A DNA stretch of 64,000 bases from Lelliottia nimipressuralis (GCF_004402045.1 NZ_SOMG01000016.1:1-64000), one strand, 5' to 3'. Positions 51,602 through 62,338 are shown, numbered from the stretch's first letter. The notes: a model not told the origin generated them from the letters alone. Made by a program: numbers and translations.

Positions 51602-54040
51602 CTACTGGCAGGGCAGCATAAGCTGCGTCGTGTTTTCCAGAGAAGCGGGCAGGGAGAAGCGGCACTGCTGGCCGTCTCCCCACGTCACCGTAAAATGTTG
51701 TTCCGCTTTTACCGCTCCCAGCCAGAGATGGCCGTTTTCGGCAACAATGCTAACCTCGACGCCGGTCTCCTGGTCGTGAACCCGCGCGCCGAGCGGCGGC
51801 ATGCCGGTGGGCGTGCGCAGAATGCCAACAACATCCTGCCCCTTACGGGTCGCGATTTTTCGATAACCAATGGCCCCCTCGGTCCATGTGGCGCGGATAA
51901 TGCGATTGTCGACATCAACACCCTCCGGCAGAGCATTGAGATTGACCTGCACACTGGCGGGTAAATAGCTCGAAAAGGCAGGCAGAACGCCAATGCCAAA
52001 CGCGTTGGTGGCGTCACGGGACATATTTAATGGGATATTGCCGATGCCTTCCGTGCTGACCATGACGCGCGGCTCGTTGCCATAGCTTCGGCGATGCAGT
52101 GCGGCACCGTGGGCGGTCGCGGTGAACGAGCCATTCCAGCTTGCGCTAACAGAACGGTATTCGTTGGCCTTATAGCCTCCGGAAAGGTTGAGGTCTCCCG
52201 TCCCGGCATAGTGCTGATAGGTACCGCTGAGTTGCGCACCGGCGTCGGGTTTTTCACTTTCCGTACCCGCTGATATCCCCCAGGTGTTATTCCTGTCTGA
52301 GGTGTCGTACCAGGAAAGCGTCTGACGCGTATTGTCACTGCTTCTCAGGTCATAATTGAGGCGATGCTCCGGATCGAGGGGAATGCTTAACGAGAGGTAA
52401 GCCTGCGTGTCATCGCTCTGATCCTGATAATGTGTTTTGCTCCACGAGACCGTTACACCGAGATTTTTCCAGCGGCCAAAGTCGAAGTTGTATCCTGCTG
52501 TTAGCGTTCCGGTGGTGGAGGGGGATCTGTCCCACCACGTCTGGCGCAGCATGCCGAGATACAGGTTCAAAGACAGGGCGGGAATATACTGGCTGGCGGT
52601 AATGCTCAGCGTCTGCTTTTCCGTCTCCTGATTGTCCTGCTCATTTTCAAGGAAACGGGCGTAGCTGAGAAAATGGCTGTCGGAGTATCGGTAGCTGGCA
52701 AGCGTAAGCTGGCTGCCGGTCGTGTCGAAACGTTTGCTGTAGTTGATGCGGTAGCTGTAGCCCGTTTGTTGATCTTTACCGGTTAGTTGGCTGGTGGCCT
52801 GAGTGACATCAAACGAGAGCGCCCCCAGCACATCCATGTTTTGTCCGATGCCAGCGGCCAGCGAGCGATAATCATTGCCGCTATTCAGCACGCCGCCGTA
52901 CAGCGAGGTTTGGGACATAATGCCCCATGAAAATTCGCTGCTCAAAAACGCATCGCTTTCAATGCGGTGCGAGCTGTCCTCACGGGCTTTCCCTCCCGAC
53001 AGTTTGTAGCGAACCTGGCCCTTGCGGGTAAGAAATGGCACTGACGCCGCAGCAACCTGGAATGTGCTGGTACGTCCATCTTCTTCAACGACCTTGACGT
53101 CCAGGGTGCCCTGCACGGACTGGTTGATATCCTGAATCACAAAGGGGCCCGGCGGCACGTTGGTCTGATAGATAATTCGGTCAGACTGGCTGACGGTCAC
53201 GGTTGCATTGGTCTGGGCGATACCGGTGATTTGCGGTGCGTAGCCGCGCAGTGACCAGGGGAGCATACGCTCGTCGCTGACAAGTGAGGCTCCGGTATAT
53301 GAAAAACCGTCGAAAATATCAGACTGGAAATCAGACTCACCCAGCGTCAGCTTTGCGCCAAATGCTGGCAGAGGGCGAAAAAGGTAAGCGCGGGATAAGC
53401 GTCCCTCGCTCTGCGAACCCTCATCGGTACGATTGAGGGCGTACTGATAATCTCCCCGTAGCCGCCAGGCGCCCAGGTTGGCTCCGGCGGTTCCGTAGGT
53501 GTTCACGTTATCGCTGCTTGATCCTTCATCAGGCTGGTAGCGACTGGCGAAGAGATTGTAATCCAGCAGCGCGCCGAAGACGCCGTTATCCCAGGTGGCG
53601 GGCGGCATCCAGTTGGTGGCACGGTACAGTAGCCAGGCCTGAGGAATTGTCACCTCCAGCGTTTGCGTCTGCTGGATAAACTCGAAATGAATCTGAGGCA
53701 GCGCGGAAAAATCGACGCAGCCCGCGTTTTCCGTAAGCATGCTGCGGAACTTATCGTCCAGACCGAACGTATCCGCCAGATCTGCCGGAATGCAGACTTC
53801 CGTAGTGTCATCTTTTTTTTGCCAGGCCAACTGCCAGCCGTTAGCAAGCGGGGTCTTATTTATTGAGACGGTAACGAAATAGTTTCCCGGAGCAATACGG
53901 CTTTTATCTTTGAACTGCGATAAATCAATATTGCTGCGCTGATCTTTATCGATGGCGTTAATGTTAAATTCAACGGCGAGCAGAGGAGGGGGCGTGAGAA
54001 AGCCTGCGATGATGATCCATAGTGAACTGTATTTCATCAT
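51602..54040 (-). CDS. yqiG: Fimbrial outer-membrane usher, YqiG-like
   Basis: The 812-residue usher has a signal peptide (ending LLAVEFN), an N-terminal periplasmic domain with two cysteines (EVCIPADLADTFGLDDKFRS, then NAGCVDF), a 24-strand barrel with plug, and C-terminal domains containing GARVHDQETGVEVSIVAENG and a final Cys pair (CRFSLPA...LPCQ). The frame is uninterrupted, whereas E. coli K-12 carries an interrupted yqiG. Confidence 0.94.
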   Translation of the reverse strand: MMKYSSLWIIIAGFLTPPPLLAVEFNINAIDKDQRSNIDLSQFKDKSRIAPGNYFVTVSINKTPLANGWQLAWQKKDDTTEVCIPADLADTFGLDDKFRSMLTENAGCVDFSALPQIHFEFIQQTQTLEVTIPQAWLLYRATNWMPPATWDNGVFGALLDYNLFASRYQPDEGSSSDNVNTYGTAGANLGAWRLRGDYQYALNRTDEGSQSEGRLSRAYLFRPLPAFGAKLTLGESDFQSDIFDGFSYTGASLVSDERMLPWSLRGYAPQITGIAQTNATVTVSQSDRIIYQTNVPPGPFVIQDINQSVQGTLDVKVVEEDGRTSTFQVAAASVPFLTRKGQVRYKLSGGKAREDSSHRIESDAFLSSEFSWGIMSQTSLYGGVLNSGNDYRSLAAGIGQNMDVLGALSFDVTQATSQLTGKDQQTGYSYRINYSKRFDTTGSQLTLASYRYSDSHFLSYARFLENEQDNQETEKQTLSITASQYIPALSLNLYLGMLRQTWWDRSPSTTGTLTAGYNFDFGRWKNLGVTVSWSKTHYQDQSDDTQAYLSLSIPLDPEHRLNYDLRSSDNTRQTLSWYDTSDRNNTWGISAGTESEKPDAGAQLSGTYQHYAGTGDLNLSGGYKANEYRSVSASWNGSFTATAHGAALHRRSYGNEPRVMVSTEGIGNIPLNMSRDATNAFGIGVLPAFSSYLPASVQVNLNALPEGVDVDNRIIRATWTEGAIGYRKIATRKGQDVVGILRTPTGMPPLGARVHDQETGVEVSIVAENGHLWLGAVKAEQHFTVTWGDGQQCRFSLPASLENTTQLMLPCQ

Positions 54041-54113
54041 TCAGCTCTCAAATAAAATTACGGCAATGGCTGGCAAATATATTGCCAGCCGAAATAGATC
54101 TAACGGTGTTAGC

Positions 54114-54671
54114 TTATTTATACAGCAGGACGTAATTTGCGATAGATTCAACCTGACCGGCCGTCGCTGTTTTACCATTGGCCACTTCCATCTGCGCTTT
54201 GAAGTGCAGCGTCTGCGTGGTGGAGCCTGCTGACAGATCAACAGTTTCAGCGGAGCCAAGGGTGATTGGGGATTCTGCGTTATCCAGCAGACGAACACCG
54301 ACGTTCTGTGCGCCACCCGCATAGGTGTTGCTCATCAGGCTGGTATCGGCTGCGTCCGTCGCGGTGCTGCTGAAGGTGACATCAACCTTGGTGACAGGGG
54401 TTGCGGTTTCATCTGCAGCATCAAGCTGACAATTTTCCAGATTGATATCAACCGGAACCGCCGTTGATTTCTTGTTGGCATTCATAACTGCAGTAGTCAC
54501 CTGACCAAGGTCGATCTCTTTATCAACGCTGTCAGGCGCGATGTTACAGGGCGCATCAATGACTATCCCTTTGAAGGTTATTTTTCCGGAGCCTTGATCG
54601 TTGGCGAAAACAGGTGCAGACAGGAAAGCGGCGAGTGTCAGTGCGAGAAGGGTTTTATTTCCATTTTTCAT
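54114..54671 (-). CDS. ygiL: Major fimbrial subunit, YgiL-like
   Basis: The 185-residue pilin has a signal peptide (ending VFA), NDQGSGKITFKGIVIDAPCN with the first cysteine, VDINLENCQLDAADET with the second, and a C-terminal beta-zipper ending YVLLYK. ATG 54671 matches E. coli YgiL (183 residues). It is the first gene of the ygiL-yqiGHI chaperone-usher operon. The AT-rich 200 bases upstream to zupT contain its promoter. Confidence 0.93.
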   Translation of the reverse strand: MKNGNKTLLALTLAAFLSAPVFANDQGSGKITFKGIVIDAPCNIAPDSVDKEIDLGQVTTAVMNANKKSTAVPVDINLENCQLDAADETATPVTKVDVTFSSTATDAADTSLMSNTYAGGAQNVGVRLLDNAESPITLGSAETVDLSAGSTTQTLHFKAQMEVANGKTATAGQVESIANYVLLYK

Positions 54672-54872
54672 TAGAATTTCCTTTACATGAGAATTTTTGA
54701 ACGGCCAAAAATTTTCTCGGTAAATTTTACATTCTAAATGTAACAATGTGTTGTTAGTAATTATTAAGCCAGATTTAAGATGGCTTATATATATGTGTGT
54801 ATTGAATGGATGAGTGGTTAATTAAGCTTGAAATACGGGCGCTTATGAAAAAATAAGCGCCATAATATAATA

Positions 54873-55646
54873 TTAACCAATCCCTGCCGTTTGTAACAAC
54901 ACCAGGCTGAATCCCATTACGGACATACCGCATAGCACGCCATAGCTGGGGTTGTTATTGGGGTCGATCTCTTTTGCCAGCGGCATCAGTTCATCTACCG
55001 AAAGCGCGACCATAATCCCGGCTACCGCTGCCATAATGGCCGCCATCACCACCGGCGAGACCAGACTGCCAAGGATCAGCCAGGCCAGCACGCCGCCGAG
55101 AATCTCAGCCATGCCTGATATTCCTGCCCAGAACACGGCGGTGCGTTTTGAACCGGTGGCGGCATAAACCGGGCCGGCGACGGCCAGTCCTTCAGGAATA
55201 TTGTGTAAGGCGACCGCCAGCGCGATGCCAAAGCCCATTTCCAGATTGCTGCTGGCCGTCACATAGGTGGCGACCCCTTCCGGGAAGTTATGCAGGCTGA
55301 TGCCCAGCGTCAGCAGAACCGCTGTTCGCTTAATATTCCGCGGTATAGGCGTTACGTTTTTCTGCATTAAATCTTGCGGATGCGCGTGCGGTAGCATTCG
55401 GTCGAGGGCAAAGTACCCCAGCAGGCCAAAGACAAACATGCCGTAACCCAGCAGCGGAGACATGCCTTCTGTGCCCAGCGCGGCAGGTAGCATCTCCATC
55501 AGGGAGATGAGCAGCATGATCCCGGCAGCAAAGCCCAGCGAAAAAGCCAGTACGCGGTTAGACGGCTTCTGGCCAAGCACGCCGAGGATCGCACCAATGA
55601 AGGTCGCGGCACCCGCCAGTATGGTCAGGATCAAGGGGACTGACAT
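54873..55646 (-). CDS. zupT: Zinc/divalent metal transporter ZupT
   Basis: The 257-residue ZIP-family importer has eight predicted spans and the two ZIP signatures [20 protein letters not shown] and [20 protein letters not shown] with the His/Asn/Glu metal-binding residues. It takes up zinc, iron and other divalent cations. A Fur-box-like site lies just upstream, unlike the constitutive expression reported for E. coli. Confidence 0.96.
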   Translation of the reverse strand: MSVPLILTILAGAATFIGAILGVLGQKPSNRVLAFSLGFAAGIMLLISLMEMLPAALGTEGMSPLLGYGMFVFGLLGYFALDRMLPHAHPQDLMQKNVTPIPRNIKRTAVLLTLGISLHNFPEGVATYVTASSNLEMGFGIALAVALHNIPEGLAVAGPVYAATGSKRTAVFWAGISGMAEILGGVLAWLILGSLVSPVVMAAIMAAVAGIMVALSVDELMPLAKEIDPNNNPSYGVLCGMSVMGFSLVLLQTAGIG

Positions 55647-55660
55647 GCATTGCTCCTTAT

Positions 55661-55690
55661 GATAATGATTCTCATTAATGGTAATGATTC
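55661..55690. promoter_or_regulatory. Fur-box-like operator upstream of zupT
   Basis: GATAATGATTCTCATTAATG followed by GTAATGATTC contains two to three consecutive GATAAT-like hexamers with the classical head-to-head arrangement (GATAATGAT...TCATTA). It lies 15 bases upstream of the zupT start on the minus strand, overlapping the likely transcription start. Iron-dependent repression by Fur is inferred. Confidence 0.75.
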
Positions 55691-55842
55691 ATTGCGCGCA
55701 AAGCGAGAGAGGGGGCTCTGTTTTACACATTCCTTACATTCAAATTTCCTGATGATGATCTTCACGCTTATCAGCGTTCATCTTTGCCTGATTGCGCGTA
55801 ATGTAGCACCATTAAATTGACACCTTCTGTAAGGATATCACC

Positions 55843-56631
55843 ATGACTTCTTCCCGTATGCCAGCCCTGTTTTTAGGCCACGGTAGCCCAATGAACGTTC
55901 TGGAAGACAACGTCTATACCCGCGCATGGCATCATCTGGGCGAGACGCTGCCGCGTCCAAAAGCGATTGTGGTGGTGTCTGCGCACTGGTTTACCCGTGG
56001 GACGGGCGTGACCGCCATGGAAACGCCAAAAACGATTCATGATTTCGGTGGTTTCCCGCAGGCGCTGTATGACACGCATTATCCGGCCCCCGGCTCGCCC
56101 GAGCTGGCACAGAAGCTGGTTGATTTGCTGGCACCTGTCCCGGTCGCGCTCGATAAAGAAGCCTGGGGCTTTGACCATGGCTCGTGGGGCGTGCTGATTA
56201 AAATGTATCCTGATGCGGATATCCCGATGGTGCAGTTAAGTATCGACAGCACCAAACCCGCGGCATGGCACATGGAGATGGGCCGTAAGCTGGCATCGCT
56301 TCGTGATGAAGGCATCATGCTGGTGGCGAGCGGCAACGTGGTGCATAACCTCCGCACGGCACGCTGGCACGGTGAAAATACCCCGTACCCGTGGGCGGCC
56401 TCTTTTAACGACTACGTAAAAGCGAACCTGACATGGCAAGGCCCGGTCGAAGAGCATCCGCTGGTGAACTATCTGGATCACGAAGGCGGTTCGCTCTCTA
56501 ACCCGACGCCGGAACATTTCCTGCCGCTGCTGTACGTTCTTGGCGCGTGGGACGGCCAGGAACCGGTGACGATCCCGGTCGACGGGATTGAGATGGGGAG
56601 TTTGAGTATGCTGTCGGTACAGGTGGGGTAA
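55843..56631 (+). CDS. ygiD: 4,5-DOPA dioxygenase extradiol, YgiD
   Basis: The 262-residue LigB-type dioxygenase opens DOPA at the 4,5 position in related enzymes. PALFLGHGSPMNVLEDNVYT, VVSAHWFTRGTGVTAMETPK and VASGNVVHNLRTARWHGENT carry the metal-binding histidines. The physiological substrate in enteric bacteria is not known. Confidence 0.94.
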   Translation: MTSSRMPALFLGHGSPMNVLEDNVYTRAWHHLGETLPRPKAIVVVSAHWFTRGTGVTAMETPKTIHDFGGFPQALYDTHYPAPGSPELAQKLVDLLAPVPVALDKEAWGFDHGSWGVLIKMYPDADIPMVQLSIDSTKPAAWHMEMGRKLASLRDEGIMLVASGNVVHNLRTARWHGENTPYPWAASFNDYVKANLTWQGPVEEHPLVNYLDHEGGSLSNPTPEHFLPLLYVLGAWDGQEPVTIPVDGIEMGSLSMLSVQVG

Positions 56632-56636
56632 AAACA

Positions 56637-56710
56637 TGCCGGGTGGCGGCTTCGCCTTACCGGGCCTACACGTCGAGCGTAGGCCCGGTAAGCGTAGCGC
56701 CACCGGGCAA
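56637..56710. repeat. BIME: two inverted REP units between ygiD and ygiC
   Basis: GCCGGGTGGCGGCTTCGCCT then TACCGGGCCTAC and, after a short spacer, GTAGGCCCGGTAAGCGTAGC then GCCACCGGGC. The two REP units face each other between convergent genes. Confidence 0.92.
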
Positions 56711-56713
56711 GTC

Positions 56714-57874
56714 TTACTCAATAAAAATATGCGGATAGAATCGTGACAGATCCTGCGTGATCAGCGCGCGATCTTCGCGGATGCCAATCCCGGCAGGTTG
56801 ATCGTTGATGAGCCAACTGCCAATCAGCGTATAGCTGTCGCCAAATTTCGGCAGTTGATAAAATTCCTGGACGATCATCCCTTCCTCGCCGTAAGGCCCT
56901 TCAACGGCTTCCAGCGTCTTACCGTCTTCGATAATCGATACGTTTGCCCCTTCGCGGGAGAAGATCGGCTTAACGACGTATTTTTCCATTTGTGGGAAAT
57001 CGTCTTCCGCAAAGTAGGCTGGCAACAGGTTCGGATGGTTCGGGAACATCTTCCACAGCATCGGCAGCAGGGCTTTGTTGGAGATAATGCTCTTCCAGGC
57101 CGGTTCCAGCCAGCGTACGCCAGCATCTTCCAGCTTGGTGGAGAACATCTCGCGCAGCATGTATTCCCACGGGTAGAGCTTGAACAGGTTGCTGATGACC
57201 TGATCCTGCATATCCGTAAACTGACCTTTTTCACCCAGGCCGATATCCTCGATATAGAGGAACTCGGTCGCCACCTCCGCTTCTGCAGCACAGTCTTGCA
57301 GATACTGAACCGTGCCACGGTCTTCTTCCGTATCGCGGCAGCAGGCGAGATGCAGCAGGTTGAAACCATGTTGTTCGCGCAGCTCGGCAAAACGCTCAAT
57401 CAGCTTTTCCTGCAGGCTGTTGAACTGGTCGCTGCCTTCCGGCAGGTTTCCGGCATTGGCCTGGTCTTCCAGCCAGACCCACTGGAAGAACGCCGCTTCG
57501 TACAGGGATGTCGGCGTATCGGCGTTGTTTTCCAGAAGCTTAGGTTCACCCACGCCGTCCCACGCCAGATCGAGGCGAGAATAGAGCGATGGCTGGCTGG
57601 TTTTCCACGACTGGCGCACAAAGCCCCAGGTGTGCTTTGGAATGCGGAATTTTGCCATCAGCTCGTCGCTGTCGATGACTTTTTCCACGACCTTCAGACA
57701 CATCTGGTGCAGCTCTGCCGTCACTTCTTCCAGTTTTTCAACCTGGGCCAGCGTGAGCTTGTAATAGGCGTCTTCACACCAGTACGGCTCGCCGTACATG
57801 GTGTGGAAGTTAAAGCCGTATTCGGTGGCTTTTTCACGCCAGTCCGGGCGCTCGGTGATACTGACTCGTTCCAT
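56714..57874 (-). CDS. ygiC: ATP-grasp protein YgiC (glutathionylspermidine synthase-like)
   Basis: The 386-residue ATP-grasp C-N ligase starts [20 protein letters not shown], has [20 protein letters not shown] and ends with ATP-binding strands ([20 protein letters not shown]). It resembles the synthetase half of glutathionylspermidine synthase but lacks the amidase half; its substrate is unknown. ygiB ends 2 bases upstream, so the two genes are cotranscribed. Confidence 0.94.
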   Translation of the reverse strand: MERVSITERPDWREKATEYGFNFHTMYGEPYWCEDAYYKLTLAQVEKLEEVTAELHQMCLKVVEKVIDSDELMAKFRIPKHTWGFVRQSWKTSQPSLYSRLDLAWDGVGEPKLLENNADTPTSLYEAAFFQWVWLEDQANAGNLPEGSDQFNSLQEKLIERFAELREQHGFNLLHLACCRDTEEDRGTVQYLQDCAAEAEVATEFLYIEDIGLGEKGQFTDMQDQVISNLFKLYPWEYMLREMFSTKLEDAGVRWLEPAWKSIISNKALLPMLWKMFPNHPNLLPAYFAEDDFPQMEKYVVKPIFSREGANVSIIEDGKTLEAVEGPYGEEGMIVQEFYQLPKFGDSYTLIGSWLINDQPAGIGIREDRALITQDLSRFYPHIFIE

Positions 57875-57876
57875 GA

Positions 57877-58545
57877 TCAGCCGCCCATTGAGCGAGTAGA
57901 GGAGGTGCCTGTTGCGCTGCGTTGCATACTGGTCTGTTTCGCCACAGACTCACCGAACCCGCCGCGGGTGATGGTGCTGGTGGTCGCCGGTTTCGGTGCC
58001 ATTGCCGTTTTCGGTACCGTCACGGTACGACCAGGGGTGGCTGCACCATAGCCTTTGCCGCTGGCATCGGTATATTGACCGTAAGCCGGGCTGGCCGGGT
58101 TTTTCGAGCTAAAGAGTGGTTGCTGCTGGTAGCCTGCGCCGCCGCCCATCAGACGACCCATCATGTAACCTGCCATCAGCGGCATCCAGAAGCTGCCGCT
58201 GGACTGCGCCTGCGCCTGATTTTCAGGTGCGGTACCCGCCTGAGCCGGTGCCTGCTGGCATTGACCTTCACCGAACTCTGCCACGCAGTCTTCGCGTGAG
58301 GCATATTTCGGCGCGGTGCGTTCCGCTTCTTTCAGCGCGCCAGTGTATGCCGTCTTACATTCGGCAGCTTTACCGGTTGCGGCAGAGCAGTCGTCCGCGT
58401 TTTGATACAGCGAAACCGTTTCGTCGTTTTTCTCACAGCCTGCCAGCATAAAGACAGCCGTGACCGCCAGCGCAACAGGAGTGAGATGACGTGCGTTCCA
58501 GCTTTTGCGGAACGACGCGTGATTGATGGATTTTGTCCGTTTCAT
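57877..58545 (-). CDS. ygiB: YgiB-type DUF1190 protein
   Basis: The 222-residue protein has a hydrophobic N-terminal segment ending in [11 protein letters not shown], a lipobox-like site. Cysteine-bearing repeats follow ([20 protein letters not shown] and [15 protein letters not shown]), then a Gly/Gln-rich segment and a Ser/Thr-rich C-terminus with [18 protein letters not shown]1190 proteins lie with ygiC downstream of tolC in many enterobacteria. The role is unknown; an envelope location is inferred. Confidence 0.92.
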   Translation of the reverse strand: MKRTKSINHASFRKSWNARHLTPVALAVTAVFMLAGCEKNDETVSLYQNADDCSAATGKAAECKTAYTGALKEAERTAPKYASREDCVAEFGEGQCQQAPAQAGTAPENQAQAQSSGSFWMPLMAGYMMGRLMGGGAGYQQQPLFSSKNPASPAYGQYTDASGKGYGAATPGRTVTVPKTAMAPKPATTSTITRGGFGESVAKQTSMQRSATGTSSTRSMGG

Positions 58546-58666
58546 ATTTGTCTTCCAGGACCCAGTGGTAATAACGCTCAGGATAGAGGATGAGTGGTTG
58601 AAAATGAAGCGAAGAGGGGCGGAATCAGGGGGATCTTTACGTTGGCTTACGTTCGGGTGTGATTTT

Positions 58667-58738
58667 GCGCCGGGTGGCGCTGCGCTTACCCGGCCTACGA
58701 TTCAGTAGGCCCGATAAGCGAAGCGCCATCGGGCAATG
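58667..58738. repeat. BIME: two inverted REP units between ygiB and tolC
   Basis: GCGCCGGGTGGCGCTGCGCT then TACCCGGCCTAC, followed by GTAGGCCCGATAAGCGAAGC then GCCATCGGGC. The pair ends one base before the tolC stop and may stabilise the 3' end of the tolC transcript. Confidence 0.92.
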
Positions 58739-58739
58739 T

Positions 58740-60227
58740 TTAGTGACGGAACGGATTATTGCCTTTGCTGGCGGACGTCGTGGTACGCGCAGCGGCTGGC
58801 TGTGCAGCAGGGGTGTTGCTGTCACCGTTGAAGTTATCAACTGCGGCAACCTGATCAGGGTTCTCAGGTGCAACGCTGTCCGGAGAGGTGGAGACCGGTT
58901 TACCCAGCGCGCTGTTCAGCATCTGCAGGTCTTGCTCGTTCAGCGTACCCAGAGCCTGTTTGATGTTCAGCTGGTTAATCAGGTACTGGTAACGTGCGCT
59001 GGAGAGCTGCTGTTTCGCGTTGTAAAGCGTGGTGGTTGCGTCCAGCACGTCAACGATGGTACGGGTACCAACGGAGTAACCCGCTTCCATCGCGTCCAGG
59101 GAGCTCTGTGCAGACACAACGGCCTGTTTATAGGCGTTGATGCTGCTGATCGAAGCGTTCACGTTATTGAAGGAAGAACGCACGGTCTGCACCACGTTGC
59201 GGTGGGCACTTTCCAGCTGCTCGCTCGCGCCAACAAAGTTGTACTGCGCCTGTTTCACCTGGGAGTTGACCTGACCGCCCTGATACAGCGGCAGGGAGAA
59301 GCTCAGGCCAACCTGGTTCTGTCCAATATTTTTATCGTCGTATGCTGAAGCGCTGGCTCCGTGGGTTTTGGAACCGCTATAGCTGGTATCCGATACGCTG
59401 GTTGATGCGCTCAGGCTCAGGGTTGGCAGGTGGCCGTCCTGCGCCTGACGAATTTGCTCGCGGGCCAGATCCTGGCTCAGACGCGCCTGCAGCAAGTTTA
59501 AATTGCGGTTTTCCGCTTCTTTCAGCAGGGCGTTAACGGCCTGCGGTTTATCCGTTTTAAAGCTGTCCACGTTCAGGGACGCCAGTTCAGGGTAGTAATT
59601 CCCGGTGACCTGACGCAGGGATTCCAGCGCGTTATCGAGGTTGTTACGCGCGGTCACTTCGTTGGCCAGTACGGTGTCGTACTGTGAACGGGCGTTTTGC
59701 ACGTCGGTGATCGCCACCAGACCCACGTTGAAACGCTGGGTGGTTTGATCTAACTGGCGGTAAATCGCCTGTTTCTGCGCTTCGGTGTAGGAGAGCGCGT
59801 CAATGGCGCTCAGTACATTGAAGTAAGCCGTGGCAGTATTCAGGATCAGCGTCTGCTGGTCGGTCTGATAGGTTACATCCTGAATGCCCGCGCTCTTTTC
59901 CTGCAGGCTCAGGGCGCGCCATTTGGACATATCAAACAGCGTCTGTGTCAATTGCAGGGAGGCGCTGGTAGCATTGGAGTTAATGCCATTATTATCGCGA
60001 TAACCGTTACCGTAGGTATAATCTGCACCTAAACCTAACTGTGGCAGCAAGGGGCTACGCGCTTCGTTAATCTTTTCAAACGCAGCATCACGATCGGCCG
60101 CTGATTTACGTAAATCAGGGTTGCCCAGACGTGCCTGCTGGTAGACCTGTAACAGGTTTTCCGCCTGGCTCATTGCACTGAAGCCCGTCAGGCTCAGGCC
60201 GATAAGGATGGGGAGCAATTTCTTCAT
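58740..60227 (-). CDS. tolC: Outer-membrane efflux channel TolC
   Basis: The 495-residue channel has a signal peptide ending SQA, then ENLLQVYQQARLGNPDLRKS. Two tandem structural repeats (about 1-215 and 216-430) form the barrel and alpha-helical tunnel, and the C-terminal tail is variable (RTTTSASKGNNPFRH). It serves AcrAB, EmrAB, MacAB and haemolysin-type secretion. ATG 60227 matches E. coli. The 204 bases upstream to nudF hold the divergent promoters; a mar/rob box was not resolved. Confidence 0.98.
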   Translation of the reverse strand: MKKLLPILIGLSLTGFSAMSQAENLLQVYQQARLGNPDLRKSAADRDAAFEKINEARSPLLPQLGLGADYTYGNGYRDNNGINSNATSASLQLTQTLFDMSKWRALSLQEKSAGIQDVTYQTDQQTLILNTATAYFNVLSAIDALSYTEAQKQAIYRQLDQTTQRFNVGLVAITDVQNARSQYDTVLANEVTARNNLDNALESLRQVTGNYYPELASLNVDSFKTDKPQAVNALLKEAENRNLNLLQARLSQDLAREQIRQAQDGHLPTLSLSASTSVSDTSYSGSKTHGASASAYDDKNIGQNQVGLSFSLPLYQGGQVNSQVKQAQYNFVGASEQLESAHRNVVQTVRSSFNNVNASISSINAYKQAVVSAQSSLDAMEAGYSVGTRTIVDVLDATTTLYNAKQQLSSARYQYLINQLNIKQALGTLNEQDLQMLNSALGKPVSTSPDSVAPENPDQVAAVDNFNGDSNTPAAQPAAARTTTSASKGNNPFRH

Positions 60228-60431
60228 TTGCATTCCTTGTTGTGAAGCAGTATTAGCGCTGATCTAATTAAAAAATAATTGCCGATTCTAACAGAATCTT
60301 CCATACCAAAAGGTTGGCGTTACGTGCCATCTGGCGGTAATTTGCACCAATCTATCATATAGCCTTACAAACGGCAGCCAAACAGCCTTGAAATTCACAA
60401 TTTCATCACCATTGCTACCAGGACTCGACTC

Positions 60432-61064
60432 ATGCAAAAACCAGAAAAGTTGCCCGTGACATTCGCCAAAAACGATGTAGAAATTATTGCACGAGAAACG
60501 CTTTATAGCGGTTTTTTTTCAATGGAACTTTACCGTTTCAGGCATCGCCTGTTTAACGGTGAAATGAGTGGCGAAATCAGACGCGAAATTTTTGAGCGCG
60601 GGCATGCGGCAGTCTTGCTACCCTTTGACCCAGTGCGTGACGAAGTTGTGCTGGTGGAGCAGATCCGCATAGCCGCTTATGACGTGAGCGAGAGCCCGTG
60701 GCTGCTGGAGATGGTGGCCGGGATGATCGAAGAAGGTGAATCGGTTGAAGACGTCGCCCGGCGCGAGGCGCTGGAAGAGGCGGGGCTGGTGGTGGGCCGC
60801 ACAAAACCGGTGTTGAGCTATCTGGCAAGCCCGGGAGGCACCAGCGAGCGCTTGTCCATTATGGTGGGTGAAGTGGACGCCACGACGGCGGAAGGGATCC
60901 ACGGTCTGGCAGATGAAAACGAAGATATTCGGGTTCATGTGGTGAGCCGGGAGCAGGCTTATCAGTGGGTAGAAGAGGGTTCAATCGACAACGCAGCGTC
61001 TGTCATCGCCCTGCAATGGCTGCAGCTGCATTATCAGGCATTACGAAACGAGTGGAAAAAATGA
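60432..61064 (+). CDS. nudF: ADP-ribose pyrophosphatase
   Basis: The 210-residue Nudix hydrolase cleaves ADP-ribose. The Nudix box [20 protein letters not shown] then AGL matches GX5EX7REUXEEXGU. It starts the nudF-yqiB-cpdA-yqiA-parE cluster and overlaps yqiB by 4 bases. Confidence 0.97.
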   Translation: MQKPEKLPVTFAKNDVEIIARETLYSGFFSMELYRFRHRLFNGEMSGEIRREIFERGHAAVLLPFDPVRDEVVLVEQIRIAAYDVSESPWLLEMVAGMIEEGESVEDVARREALEEAGLVVGRTKPVLSYLASPGGTSERLSIMVGEVDATTAEGIHGLADENEDIRVHVVSREQAYQWVEEGSIDNAASVIALQWLQLHYQALRNEWKK

Positions 61065-61483
61065 AGCGCTATACACCTGACTTCCCAGAAATGATGCGCC
61101 TGTGCGAAACCAATTTCGCACAATTGCGCCGCCTGCTGCCGAAAAACGACGCACCCGGCGAAACGGTAAGCTATCAGGTGAGTAACGCGCAGTATCGATT
61201 AACGATAACAGAATCAACGCGCTACACTACGCTGGTGGAGATTGAGCAAACGGCGCCCAGCATTAGCTACTGGAGCCTGCCGTCGATGACGGTGCGCCTC
61301 TATCACGACGCGATGGTCGCTGAAGTGTGTTCGAGTCAGCAGATCTTTCGCTTCAAGGCGCGGTATGATTACCCGAATAAAAAGTTGCATCAACGCGACG
61401 AAAAGCATCAAATTAACCAGTTTTTAGCCGACTGGCTAAGATATTGTTTAGCACATGGAGCAATGGCGATTCCGGTTTGTTAG
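61061..61483 (+). CDS. yqiB: YqiB, DUF1249 protein
   Basis: The 140-residue protein ([20 protein letters not shown], ending [10 protein letters not shown]) is the E. coli YqiB length. The biochemical role is unknown. ATG 61061 overlaps the nudF stop (ATGA), which fixes the start; the longer frame is not used. Confidence 0.95.
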   Translation: MKRYTPDFPEMMRLCETNFAQLRRLLPKNDAPGETVSYQVSNAQYRLTITESTRYTTLVEIEQTAPSISYWSLPSMTVRLYHDAMVAEVCSSQQIFRFKARYDYPNKKLHQRDEKHQINQFLADWLRYCLAHGAMAIPVC

Positions 61484-61510
61484 CGTCATAAACCTACCTA
61501 AGGACACCAT

Positions 61511-62338
61511 TTGGAAAGCCTGTTGAACCTGACTGTTGCTGGTGGGGCGCCAGTCAGGATATTACAAATCACCGATACCCACCTTTTTGCCGAAAAGCAT
61601 GAGACGCTACTGGGGGTCAACACCTGGGAGAGTTATCAGGCGGTACTTAGCGCCATTCACGCTGAAAATCGTGGATGCGATCTGATTGTCGCAACTGGCG
61701 ATCTGGCGCAGGATCAATCCTCCGCGGCCTATCAGCATTTTGCTGAAGGCATCGCGAGCTTTAGCGTGCCTTGCGTCTGGCTGCCCGGAAACCATGATTT
61801 CCAGCCCGCGATGTACAGTTCCCTCCAGGATGCGGGGATTTCTCCGGCGAAATGTGTTTTTGCGGGTGAACAGTGGCAAATCTTGCTGCTGGACAGCCAG
61901 GTGTTCGGCGTCCCGCACGGTGAATTAAGCGAGTTTCAACTCGACTGGCTAGAGACCAAACTGGCTGCTGAACCTGAACGTCATACGCTGTTGCTGCTTC
62001 ATCATCATCCTCTGCCGGCGGGATGCAGCTGGCTCGATCAACACAGCCTGCGCAACTCCGCGGCGCTGGATCGCGTGCTGGCGAAGTTCCCGCGGGTGAA
62101 GAACCTGCTGTGTGGACACATTCATCAGGAACAGGATCTCGACTGGAATGGACGTCGCATGCTGGCGACGCCATCGACCTGCGTTCAGTTTAAGCCGCAC
62201 TGCGCCAATTTTACGCTTGATACTATCGCGCCAGGCTGGCGCTGGCTGGAACTGCATGCCGATGGCACGCTGGCCACGGAAGTCTGCCGTTTAACCGGCG
62301 CGCAATTCCGCCCGGACACCGCTTCAGAAGGCTATTGA
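61511..62338 (+). CDS. cpdA: 3',5'-cyclic-AMP phosphodiesterase CpdA
   Basis: The 275-residue metallophosphatase lowers cAMP. All five motifs are seen: [25 protein letters not shown] and GHIHQE. The start is TTG at 61511 with AAGGAC upstream, as in E. coli, and may keep expression low. Confidence 0.97.
   Translation: MESLLNLTVAGGAPVRILQITDTHLFAEKHETLLGVNTWESYQAVLSAIHAENRGCDLIVATGDLAQDQSSAAYQHFAEGIASFSVPCVWLPGNHDFQPAMYSSLQDAGISPAKCVFAGEQWQILLLDSQVFGVPHGELSEFQLDWLETKLAAEPERHTLLLLHHHPLPAGCSWLDQHSLRNSAALDRVLAKFPRVKNLLCGHIHQEQDLDWNGRRMLATPSTCVQFKPHCANFTLDTIAPGWRWLELHADGTLATEVCRLTGAQFRPDTASEGY

Noticed and set aside
56798-58051. A 417-residue open frame opposite ygiC/ygiB
   Set aside because: It runs across two real genes in antisense and has no recognisable domain or start signal.
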